Shown in pieces: positions 16,115-23,454 of a stretch of 64,000 nt of DNA. The translations under genes were made by a program, and so were the position numbers. This DNA comes from an uncultured Eubacteriales bacterium (GTDB lineage Bacteria > Bacillota > Clostridia > Oscillospirales > Oscillospiraceae): positions 44,314 through 108,313 of the forward strand of contig UQYT01000002.1 in NCBI GenBank assembly GCA_900545405.1, written 5' to 3'. The notes beneath the pieces were generated by a model, which ran no database searches, was not told where the DNA came from, and saw nothing but the letters and a program-made list of their open reading frames with translations. The first letter of the stretch is position 1. Each line of letters starts with the position of its first letter.

Positions 16115-17032
16115 TCAGTCCACTGAGGCCCAAAATTCTATCTTGTAGACCCTGTCGTCCTCGTCGAAGATGAAGCGCGTTATCGTCCAGCCGTCGCTGA
16201 CCGAGACATCTGGCCCGCCGCGGCTGGCGTCATATGCGTCCCAGTAGCCGACAAGGCCGATGTCGCCGCCGTAGATACAGCGATAGCGCTCCGGGTCGCT
16301 CCACTGGACGGAGGAGCCCTCCGGAAAGCGCGAGAACACCTCGTCCAGGCTGCTGCCTATGCCGAGGCCGCGCACGGCGAAGGGGAAGTCGGACGTCTCG
16401 GCGGTGAAGCCGCCAAGAATGAGCGTGTCGTCCCAGTACTCATAGGTCACGACAGCGCCGAGGTATTCATAGCGCCTGTACCGCTCGTCGGCCCCGAGCG
16501 GCGTGACGCCGGGCGTCGCCTCCCAGTCTGCGCGGCTAACGCGCTCCGGGACGGGCAAAACGACCTCGTCGTTGTAGGGCATGTCGAGGAAGGCGGCGAG
16601 CGCCTCCTCATAGCTCGCGGCGGAAAAGCGCTTCGGCCTGGGGCTGTCCCAGCTCTCCGCGTACTCCAGAGTTAGCGCTTCGCCCTCTGCCGCAGCCTCG
16701 GCCTCCGCCTCGGTGAAGCTGCCGCCCGTGAGGTTGATCCAGTCGATTTCCGGGTGCTCGTGCCAGCTGCTGTACCAGCACTTGAAGCGCCCGTCGGCGG
16801 CCATGAGCAGCAGGGCCTTGCCGCCGTCCCCGAAGGGCTCCGCCAGCCAGAAGCTCTCCGGCTCAAAGCCCGCGTCGGGCAGGGACGCAGGCGCGGACGT
16901 CGGCACAGGCGTCGGCGTCGGCTCCACAGTGGGCGTCGGCTCCGGCGTTGGAGCCGAGACCTCGGGCGGGGCCTCCGCGGCGCAGGCGGTCAGGAGCAGC
17001 AGGGCCAGAATGAGGGGCACAAGGCGTTTCAT
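16115..17032 (-). CDS. Secreted lipoprotein, tandem paralogue A
   Basis: 305 residues. A type II signal peptide ends in LLTAC with lipid-bearing Cys17, followed by a Thr/Pro/Glu linker (residues 20-50) and a beta-rich extracellular domain with many Trp and Tyr. The N-terminal 17 residues are nearly identical to those of the next gene, and the mature domains share weak similarity, so the pair arose by duplication. The ATG overlaps the upstream stop (ATGA), and AAGGAGG precedes it. No known domain is recognised. Its place between the Mo hydroxylase and its accessory genes may be incidental. Confidence 0.8.
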   Translation of the reverse strand: MKRLVPLILALLLLTACAAEAPPEVSAPTPEPTPTVEPTPTPVPTSAPASLPDAGFEPESFWLAEPFGDGGKALLLMAADGRFKCWYSSWHEHPEIDWINLTGGSFTEAEAEAAAEGEALTLEYAESWDSPRPKRFSAASYEEALAAFLDMPYNDEVVLPVPERVSRADWEATPGVTPLGADERYRRYEYLGAVVTYEYWDDTLILGGFTAETSDFPFAVRGLGIGSSLDEVFSRFPEGSSVQWSDPERYRCIYGGDIGLVGYWDAYDASRGGPDVSVSDGWTITRFIFDEDDRVYKIEFWASVD

Positions 17033-18012
17033 GTCTCCTCCTTGTATGTCACGTCGTCGTACTCGCTCGTCGACCAGAAGATGGAGCTTAGCACCTCATT
17101 TTCGTCAAAGCTGAGGCACAGGAAGCTCTCGTCTCCCTGAAATTGCAGGAAGAGGCTGCCCTGGTCGCTCATGCGGGGCTCGCCGTAAAGTCCGTCGTCC
17201 CAAGTGCCGTAAAGCGGGCCGCCCATGAGGCCGGGCGTATAGTCCTCCCGCTGGCAGGGGAAGCGTTCCAGCGCCTCGGAAAGCGTGCTCTCGCCTATGC
17301 TCAGGCCGCGCACGGAAAGCGGAGCGCCGGGGCTCTCGGAGTAAAAAGAGTAGATGTAAGCGGCGTTTCGCGTCGAGAACTCCCGGCAGCTTATCCGGAC
17401 GCCCTCATACTCATATTCGTGCTCGCCCAGCTTGCCGACGCCGGGCAGGGCCTCCAGCCGAGCCTCTATCATGCGCTGGTCGAGGGGCAGCGCGATTTCG
17501 TCGAAAAAGGGCATGTCGCGCCAGGCCCGCAGCGCCGTCTCGCGGTCGACGGGATAGAACACCTCGGGCCCGGTCACGCCCTCGGCGAGGCAGGGCACGA
17601 AGGCGAGCAGCGCGCCGCTTTGCTCCTGGATATATGCTCCCGAGCCCTCGTCCGCGCTTGCGCCGCGCAGGACGTATTCGCCGCCCTCGGGCACATAGCT
17701 GAAATAGCGGCACTTGAAGCGCTCCCGGCCCGCGGCGTTCCTGCCGCGCAGCAGCAGCGCCCGGCCGCAGATGCCGAAGGGCTCGGCGAGGTAGTATTCC
17801 TCTATCTCAAAGCCGTCGTCCGGGAAGTCCAGCTCCTCGGGCACGGGCCGCGGCTCGGTGTAATAACGAGGCAGATCATGGACCGTCTGCTCCGGCGGCG
17901 TCGATTCCGGCGTGGGCACGGGCGTGGGCTCTGCGCTGCCCTCAGGCGCGGCCTCGGCGGCGCAGGCGGTCAGGAGCAGCAGCGCCAGGATGAGCGGGAG
18001 CAGGCGTTTCAT
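17029..18012 (-). CDS. Secreted lipoprotein, tandem paralogue B
   Basis: 327 residues with the same signal peptide type (LLTAC, Cys17) and a Pro/Thr/Glu linker, then a domain with a SVRGLSIGES stretch that aligns with AVRGLGIGSS in paralogue A (a conserved turn, near residues 225-235). It is first of the pair, with AGGAG before the ATG and its own candidate promoter upstream. Function unknown; both are expected on the outer face of the cytoplasmic membrane. Confidence 0.8.
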   Translation of the reverse strand: MKRLLPLILALLLLTACAAEAAPEGSAEPTPVPTPESTPPEQTVHDLPRYYTEPRPVPEELDFPDDGFEIEEYYLAEPFGICGRALLLRGRNAAGRERFKCRYFSYVPEGGEYVLRGASADEGSGAYIQEQSGALLAFVPCLAEGVTGPEVFYPVDRETALRAWRDMPFFDEIALPLDQRMIEARLEALPGVGKLGEHEYEYEGVRISCREFSTRNAAYIYSFYSESPGAPLSVRGLSIGESTLSEALERFPCQREDYTPGLMGGPLYGTWDDGLYGEPRMSDQGSLFLQFQGDESFLCLSFDENEVLSSIFWSTSEYDDVTYKEET

Positions 18013-18034
18013 ATCTCAGCACTCCTGTTTTGAC

Positions 18035-18066
18035 AAAATGGGGAAGGCTTCCGCCTCCCCCATTTT
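18035..18066 (-). terminator. Hairpin between the Mo hydroxylase and lipoprotein genes
   Basis: On the minus strand AAAATGGGGGAGGC pairs with GCCTTCCCCATTTT (one mismatch, GGAA loop), followed by a short T-rich tail. It can terminate the aldehyde oxidoreductase transcript. It also lies just downstream of a candidate promoter (18062-18089), so in that transcript it would be a leader hairpin. Confidence 0.6.
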
Positions 18067-18089
18067 ACCATGAAATATACAGTTGTAAA
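18062..18089 (-). promoter_or_regulatory. Putative sigma-A promoter for the lipoprotein/TrsS cluster
   Basis: Minus-strand TTTACA (18089-18084) and TAAAAT (18067-18062) are 16 bases apart. This would let the lipoprotein to ligase cluster be transcribed independently of the Mo hydroxylase gene. Confidence 0.5.
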
Positions 18090-18097
18090 AGCCTAGC

Positions 18098-20839
18098 TTA
18101 CTTCACCTTCGCCAGAGCCTCGAGGACGACCTGAGGCAGGGCCGGCACGCGGGTGATGCGGGCGCCGGTGGCGTTGTAGATGGCGTTCAGGATGGCCGGG
18201 TGCGGGGCGTCCAGCGGGGCCTCGCCGCAGCCGGAGGCGCCGTAGGGGCCGTTCGGACGCGGGTGGTTCTGCTGGTACACGAGCTCGATGTCGTCGGGAG
18301 CATCGTTCGGGTACGGGATGCCGCACTTGGCGAGCGAGGTGTGCTTCTTGAGGTCCTCGAAGTCCTCGGTCAGCGCGAGGCCGATGCCCTGGACGAGGCC
18401 GCCGTAGAAGTTGCCGTCGACGGCGAGCTTGTTGAGGATGGTGCCGACGTCCGCGACCGCCGTGAACTTCTCGACCTTGACCTTGCCGGTCTCGGTGTTG
18501 ACCGCGACCTCGGGCAGGAAGATGGTGTACATGTAGGTCGGGAAGGGCTCGCCCTGGCTGGTGGCCTGGTCGAGCGCGACGGAGGCGGTGTAGGTGTAGA
18601 CGCCCACGGCGTGGGTGTCTATGCCCTCGGCCTTCATCTCGTCATAGGTGCGGTAGGTGCCGTCCGGCTTGCGCATGGCCTTGAGCAGGTTCTCGCAGGC
18701 GACGCGCGTGGCCGAGCCGGTCATGACCGTGGAGCGGCTGCCGCCCGCGGGGCCGGAGTTCGGGGTGAGCTTGGTGTCGCAGAGCTCGAGCTTTATCATC
18801 TCGGGGGTGAAGCCCGCCTGACGCAGGGTCTCGTGACCGGCGGTCAGCGTCGCGATGTCGGCGCCCTGGCCGTGGTCCTCCCAGGAGTTGCGCAGCGTGA
18901 CCGTGCCGTCCGGGTTCAGGTCGGCCCAGCACTCGGAGGCGTCCGAGTTGTCAAGGCCGCAGCCGTAGACGCCGAGGGACACGCCGATGCCGTATTTGAT
19001 CTTGCCGTCCGAGGCCGCGTTCTTCTCCGCGACGCGCTTCTTCGCCGCCTCGTAGTAGGGCCTCGCGAGGTTGAAGAGGTCCTCCTCGCAGTAGACGTCC
19101 GGCTTGCAGCCGTTGGGCGTCCTGGAGTCGTCGGCCTCCTTGTAGCAGTTCATGGCGCGGAACTCGAAGGGGTCCATGCCCAGCTTCGCGGCCATGATGT
19201 CCATGGCGATGTCGCTGCCCATGAAGCTCTGCGGCGAGCCGTAGGCGCGGAAGGCGCTGCCCCAGGCGTGGTTCGTGAACACCGTGGTGCTCTTGTTGCG
19301 GATGGTCGGGATGTCGAAGCCCGCGCCGACGAACTGGCTCAGACGGTGGGTCAGCAGGTCGCCGAACTCGGAGTACGGGCCGTGGTCGATGTAGTTGTCG
19401 CCCCAGAGGGCCAGCACCTTGCCGCTGTCGTCGGCCGCGAGCTTGATGTGCATGAAGCCCGGGCTGCGCTTGCCGGTGTAGGTGATGGACTGGTACATGT
19501 TGAAGTTGAGCGAGACGGGCCTCTGGCACACCAGCGCGGCGACGCCGAGGATGGCTTCGTTCGTGGGCGAGAACTTGTAGCCGAAGGTGCCGCCCGCGTG
19601 GTTCTGCACCAGGCGCAGCTTATCCATCGTGACGCCGATGCCGTCGGCTATCATGGGCATGTGCAGGTGGATGCCTATGCTCTTGGAGTGGACGGTCAGC
19701 ATGCCGTCCTCGTCTATGTAGGCGTAGCCGTTGTCGGGCTCCAGGTAGAGGTGGGGCTGGCGCGAGCAGTAGCTCTCGACCTCGATGACGTTCGGCGCGG
19801 AGTCGAAGTCGAAGTCGGGGCCCTTGATGCAGTTGGTCTCGTAATAGGCGTTGGGGGTGCCGGGGTGGATCTCGATAGCGTCTGGGGCCAGGGCCTCGGG
19901 CACGCTCATGTAGGCGGGCAGGACCTCGAGGTCGACCTTGACGGCCTTGGCGGCCTCGCGGGCGTGGGCCTCGGTGTCGGCCGCGACTATGGCGATGGCG
20001 TCGCCGTACTGGAAGACCTTTTCATCGCAGAGGATGGGGCGGTCCCAGCCGTCGCACTTGTTGTTGAGCGGGAGCATGACAAGGCCGTTTATGCGGTTCT
20101 TGCCGGGGACGTCCTTGGCGGTGATGACCTTGAAGACGCCGGGCATCTTCTCGGCCTCGGAGGTGTCCACGCCCTTGATGTTGGCGTGGGAGACCTCGGC
20201 CTGGACCAGCGCCAGGCGCAGGGTGCTCTCCGGCATGTGCAGGGACTGGTCCGCGCCGAAGTCCCAGGTGCCGGTGACCTTCATGGCGGCGGAGGGGCGG
20301 GCGTAGGTGGTGCCGGTGATGACGTTGTCGGTGGGCTTGAAGAGCAGGTCCTCCTTGCTCATCTCGCCGCGCATGACGGCCGCGGCGGCCATCGTGGCGT
20401 CGATGAGGGGCTTGTAGCCGGTGCAGCGGCAGAGGTTGCGGTTCTTGTTGAACCAGTCGCGGACCTCCTCGCGGGTCGGGTTCGGGTTCTGCTCGAGCAG
20501 GACCTTGGCGCTGACGATGAAGCCCGGGCTGCAGAAGCCGCACTGGGCGCAGCCGTAGGCCATCCAAGCGACCTGGATGGGGTGCAGGTTGTTGACGGTG
20601 CCGATGCCCTCGATGGTGGTGATCTCGGCGTAGTCGCGCAGCTTCGTGACCTTGGTGATGCAGGAGCGCGTGACCTTGCCGTCGACTATGACGTTGCACG
20701 CGCCGCAGTGGCCCTCGCCGCAGCCGATTTTGCAGCCCGTGAGCATCAGCCTCTCGCGCAGTACCTTGGCGAGCGTCTCAGTTCCCTCCAGCACAAGGGT
20801 ACGCTCGACCCCGTTGATGATTAGGACTTTCTTGATCAT
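18098..20839 (-). CDS. mop: Molybdopterin-dependent aldehyde oxidoreductase, Mop type
   Basis: 913 residues, close to the 907 of Desulfovibrio gigas Mop. The N-terminal plant-type [2Fe-2S] domain uses Cys40, 45, 48 and 60, and the second [2Fe-2S] domain Cys100, 103, 137 and 139: the same numbering as the D. gigas enzyme as I remember it. The large domain has TGKRSPGFMHIK, GGTFGYKFSPT, WGSAFRAYG and NSGPAGGSR motifs around the molybdopterin cytosine dinucleotide, and GASGCGEAPL carries the catalytic Glu (about 873, equal to Glu869). It hydroxylates aldehydes (or a heterocycle) with water as oxygen source. Single-chain, no FAD domain, so an external electron acceptor is needed. AAGGAGG precedes the ATG. 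It heads the minus-strand accessory cluster and diverges from the Mo-cofactor genes. Confidence 0.95.
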   Translation of the reverse strand: MIKKVLIINGVERTLVLEGTETLAKVLRERLMLTGCKIGCGEGHCGACNVIVDGKVTRSCITKVTKLRDYAEITTIEGIGTVNNLHPIQVAWMAYGCAQCGFCSPGFIVSAKVLLEQNPNPTREEVRDWFNKNRNLCRCTGYKPLIDATMAAAAVMRGEMSKEDLLFKPTDNVITGTTYARPSAAMKVTGTWDFGADQSLHMPESTLRLALVQAEVSHANIKGVDTSEAEKMPGVFKVITAKDVPGKNRINGLVMLPLNNKCDGWDRPILCDEKVFQYGDAIAIVAADTEAHAREAAKAVKVDLEVLPAYMSVPEALAPDAIEIHPGTPNAYYETNCIKGPDFDFDSAPNVIEVESYCSRQPHLYLEPDNGYAYIDEDGMLTVHSKSIGIHLHMPMIADGIGVTMDKLRLVQNHAGGTFGYKFSPTNEAILGVAALVCQRPVSLNFNMYQSITYTGKRSPGFMHIKLAADDSGKVLALWGDNYIDHGPYSEFGDLLTHRLSQFVGAGFDIPTIRNKSTTVFTNHAWGSAFRAYGSPQSFMGSDIAMDIMAAKLGMDPFEFRAMNCYKEADDSRTPNGCKPDVYCEEDLFNLARPYYEAAKKRVAEKNAASDGKIKYGIGVSLGVYGCGLDNSDASECWADLNPDGTVTLRNSWEDHGQGADIATLTAGHETLRQAGFTPEMIKLELCDTKLTPNSGPAGGSRSTVMTGSATRVACENLLKAMRKPDGTYRTYDEMKAEGIDTHAVGVYTYTASVALDQATSQGEPFPTYMYTIFLPEVAVNTETGKVKVEKFTAVADVGTILNKLAVDGNFYGGLVQGIGLALTEDFEDLKKHTSLAKCGIPYPNDAPDDIELVYQQNHPRPNGPYGASGCGEAPLDAPHPAILNAIYNATGARITRVPALPQVVLEALAKVK

Positions 20840-20865
20840 GCGGTTTCCTCCTTACTGTTTTTGCG

Positions 20866-20903
20866 TTTATTCCAGCGGTAAACATATTCTTCAAAGCGCT
20901 TTG
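20866..20903 (-). promoter_or_regulatory. Candidate promoter and 12-bp palindromic operator of the Mo hydroxylase gene
   Basis: Minus-strand TTGAAG (20894-20889) and AATAAA (20871-20866) are 17 bases apart, a weak sigma-A fit. A perfect palindrome CAAAGCGCTTTG (20892-20903) abuts the -35 box, a good place for a regulator such as a ModE- or redox-type protein. No binding protein is assigned. Confidence 0.35.
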
Positions 20904-20999
20904 CGCCCTAAATGACACTTTTAAAGAGGTTTTGCATGTGTTATATTGGATGAGGCCCCAAAAACCGGGGGATATAAATCATTGGAAGGGAGAAGCGTT

Positions 21000-21272
21000 A
21001 TGTCGGACAACGAGAAGCTCAGGGAGATAACAGCCTCGGAGGTGACGGTGGAGGTGACGGACGCGCGCACCGGAGTCACCGTGCGCCGCACGCTGCCGAT
21101 TGATTTCCACGAGACCGCAAACTGCCTGCGCCTCGCCGCGGAGGACGCGGAGGGCCGGCCCTCGGAGCTGGTGTTCTACTCCAACACCGGCCTCGGCCGC
21201 CTGCGGGACCTCACCGGCGGAGGGCCGGACAAGGACCCCTGCGGAGGCCATGGAAGCGGCGATTTAAATTAA
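21000..21272 (+). CDS. Small conserved-looking cytosolic protein of unknown function
   Basis: 90 residues, acidic, no signal peptide. The sequence is mixed alpha/beta with a Cys at 42 (ANCLRL) and a Gly-rich tail ending in GPDKDPCGGHGSGDLN, which could bind a metal through Cys and His. GGAAGGG lies 8 bases before the ATG. It is the first gene divergent from the aldehyde oxidoreductase, suggesting a Mo-hydroxylase-related role, but no family is recognised. An extended -10 (TGTTATATT, 20939-20947) lies 50 bases upstream without a good -35 box. Confidence 0.6.
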   Translation: MSDNEKLREITASEVTVEVTDARTGVTVRRTLPIDFHETANCLRLAAEDAEGRPSELVFYSNTGLGRLRDLTGGGPDKDPCGGHGSGDLN

Positions 21273-21327
21273 CAAATCCTTTATACAGATTCTACTCCCG
21301 GCATTTGGCATCGTCAAATTGTTTTAG

Positions 21328-21356
21328 TTTACAAGTCGCTTTTTATGTGTTATAAT
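21328..21356 (+). promoter_or_regulatory. Strong sigma-A promoter of the Mo-cofactor operon
   Basis: TTTACA (21328-21333), 17 bases, TATAAT (21351-21356), with an extended -10 TG at 21348-21349. The predicted start near 21363 lies about 58 bases before the MocA-ModE gene. Confidence 0.8.
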
Positions 21357-21420
21357 ATCGACAAACTACGCATATGCCGGGCATTGGCCCAACTTTATGG
21401 TGTGAAAGGAGGCGCGCGGC

Positions 21421-22347
21421 ATGGATACGGGCGCCGTTGTCGTCGCCGCCGGCATGTCCTCGCGCATGGGCGATTTCAAGCCCATGCTCAGCATCGGCTC
21501 GATCTCCGTGGCTCAGCGCGTCGTCGCCACGCTCAAGCAGGCGGGCGCGGCTCGGGTCGTTGTGGTCACGGGCTACAACGCCGAGGAGCTGGAGCGCCAT
21601 CTGGCCTCGAGCGGGGTGGTTTTCCTGCGCAACGAGAACTACCGGACGACGCACATGTTCGATTCCGCCCTCATCGGGCTCAGATATCTGCGTGACAAGT
21701 GCCGGCAGGTGCTCTTCACGCCCGTGGATATTCCACTTTTTACTGCGGCGACGGTGGACGCGCTGCTCACGAGCGGCGCGGAGCTGGCCTGCCCTGTCTG
21801 CGGGGGCACCCGCGGGCACCCGATACTGATGTCGGCGAACGTAATAGACCGCGTGCTGGAGGACTCCGGCGAGAGCGGGCTCGACGGCGCGCTCTCGCGC
21901 TGCGGCGTGCCCATGACGCTGGTGGAGGTGGACGACCCCGGCATACTTCACGACGCGGACACGCCTGAGGACTACCGCGAGCTGCTGCGCATGCACAACA
22001 GCCAGCTCACGAGGCCGGTGGTGCAGGTGTCCATCTGCCGGGAAAAGCGCTTTCTCGACCCGCGCGTGGCCATGCTGCTCACACTGACGGACGAGACGCA
22101 GTCGGTCCGCGCGGCCTGCCAGCGGATGCAGCTCTCTTACAGCTCGGGCTGGAACGCCATAAACCTGCTGGAGGCCGAGCTGGGCTATCCCGTGGTCGCG
22201 CGCACCCAGGGCGGGCAGCGCGGCGGGCGGAGCAGCCTCACGGAGAAGGGCCGGGCCCTGCTCCGGGCCTACGAGGCCTATACCCTGCGCCTGCGCGCCA
22301 TGGCTGACGAGCTCTTTGTGCAGTATTTTCCCGATTTATTCAAATAG
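21421..22347 (+). CDS. MocA-like Mo-cofactor nucleotidyltransferase fused to a ModE-type HTH domain
   Basis: 308 residues. The N-terminal ~200 are an NTP transferase: AAGMSSRMGDFKPML (9-23) binds the nucleotide, with VDIPLF near 101 as the metal-binding loop and HDADTP near 179. MocA attaches CMP to molybdopterin, forming the cytosine dinucleotide used by xanthine-dehydrogenase-type enzymes such as the Mop gene here. Residues ~205-305 form a LysR/ModE-like winged helix (SVRAACQRMQLSYSSGWNAINLLE, KGRALLRAYEAY). Thus one protein may make the cofactor and sense or regulate molybdenum genes, perhaps through the nearby palindrome. AAAGGAGG precedes the ATG. It leads the operon. Confidence 0.88.
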   Translation: MDTGAVVVAAGMSSRMGDFKPMLSIGSISVAQRVVATLKQAGAARVVVVTGYNAEELERHLASSGVVFLRNENYRTTHMFDSALIGLRYLRDKCRQVLFTPVDIPLFTAATVDALLTSGAELACPVCGGTRGHPILMSANVIDRVLEDSGESGLDGALSRCGVPMTLVEVDDPGILHDADTPEDYRELLRMHNSQLTRPVVQVSICREKRFLDPRVAMLLTLTDETQSVRAACQRMQLSYSSGWNAINLLEAELGYPVVARTQGGQRGGRSSLTEKGRALLRAYEAYTLRLRAMADELFVQYFPDLFK

Positions 22348-22368
22348 TATTGCGCGGACGGAGCGAAG

Positions 22369-23454
22369 ATGAGAGAGATATACCTTATCCGGCACGGGAT
22401 GCCGGACTTTCCCGGCGGGGCGCGGATGTGCCTGGGCCGGACGGACCTGCCCCTGGGGCTCCGGGGCAGGCTTCAGGCGGCGCTGCTGGGCGCGGAATTC
22501 GCGCCGCGCGGCATAACTGAGTGCTTTTGCTCGGCGCTCTCCCGCAGCCGCCAGACGGCGGAGCTCATGGGCTTCGCCTCGCCCGTCATCGTGCCGGGCC
22601 TGGAGGAGATGGACGCGGGCGACTGGGACGGGCTGAGCTTTGACGAGATAAGAAGGCGCTGGCCGGAGTATTACGAGCGCCGGGGCCGCGACCGCTCGCT
22701 CCCGCCGCCGGGCGGCGAGGAGTTCGGGCACGCGCAGGCCCGGTTCTCGGCGGCCGTGGCGAGGGCGATGGCCCTCTCGCGGGGCGACGTCGTCGCGGTT
22801 TCGCACTCCTCGGTCATCCAGACGCTGCTCTGCACGCTGGAGGGGCGGCCCTTTGACTGCGCGCGGGACTTCAGCCTGCCCTACGGCTCCGTGACCCGGC
22901 TCTCGTCGGACGGGCCGGGGCAGCTCCGCCTGGAGGAGTACGGCCGCCTGCCCGTGCCGGAGCTGACGCCGGAGCTCGCGGACCGGCTGCTGGCCGCGGC
23001 CGAGCTGCCGGAGCCGCTGGAGGCCCACTGCCGCGCCACGGCGGAGGCGGCGATGGAGATAGTCTGCGCCCTCGCGGCGGCGGGCGTCTGCCTGGACGAG
23101 ACGCCGGTGTACGCCGCGGCGCTGCTGCACGATGTGTCGAAGGGCACGCCGGACCACGCCCTGGCCGGGGCGGGACTCATGAGCCAGCTGGGCTGCCCGG
23201 TCCTCGCGCCGCTCATCGCCCAGCACCACGACATAGAGGACCCGGCCCGGGTGGACGAGGCCCTTGTCGTGTACATGGCGGACAAGCTCTGCCGGGGCGA
23301 CAGGCGCGTGAGCGTCTCCGGGCGCTTCCGCGCGAGCTTTGACAAGTGCCGGGACGCCGAGGCGCTCGCGGCGCACGACAGGCGATACAAGGCGGCGCTC
23401 ACCGCCGCTCACACAATAAACGACATCTGCGGAAAGGAAGTCATACCCATATGA
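22369..23454 (+). CDS. Histidine phosphatase fused to an HD-domain hydrolase (DVU_1551-associated type)
   Basis: 361 residues. Residues 1-190 are a histidine phosphatase: LIRHGMPD (6-13, catalytic His) and VAVSHSSVI near 142 (second His). Residues ~215-345 are an HD domain: ETPVYAAALLHDVSKG near 243-258 with the His-Asp pair, and AQHHDIED near 283. The first domain resembles alpha-ribazole or phosphoglycerate phosphatases, the second divalent-metal phosphohydrolases. In a Mo-cofactor operon the pair might dephosphorylate a cofactor intermediate. Its stop overlaps the xdhC start (ATGA). Confidence 0.85.
   Translation: MREIYLIRHGMPDFPGGARMCLGRTDLPLGLRGRLQAALLGAEFAPRGITECFCSALSRSRQTAELMGFASPVIVPGLEEMDAGDWDGLSFDEIRRRWPEYYERRGRDRSLPPPGGEEFGHAQARFSAAVARAMALSRGDVVAVSHSSVIQTLLCTLEGRPFDCARDFSLPYGSVTRLSSDGPGQLRLEEYGRLPVPELTPELADRLLAAAELPEPLEAHCRATAEAAMEIVCALAAAGVCLDETPVYAAALLHDVSKGTPDHALAGAGLMSQLGCPVLAPLIAQHHDIEDPARVDEALVVYMADKLCRGDRRVSVSGRFRASFDKCRDAEALAAHDRRYKAALTAAHTINDICGKEVIPI

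Noticed and set aside
13779..16148. Long open frame on the plus strand opposite the dicluster protein gene
   Set aside because: It mirrors the GC-rich third positions of the real gene, has no domain motif and no plausible ribosome binding site.
18200..20824. 874-residue open frame opposite the aldehyde oxidoreductase
   Set aside because: It is an antisense shadow rich in Val/Gly/Asp/Leu; the minus-strand gene has exact cofactor motifs.
20840..21420. Molybdenum-cofactor riboswitch upstream of mop or the MocA-ModE gene
   Set aside because: Leaders are short (about 50-60 bases) and no multi-stem junction was seen.
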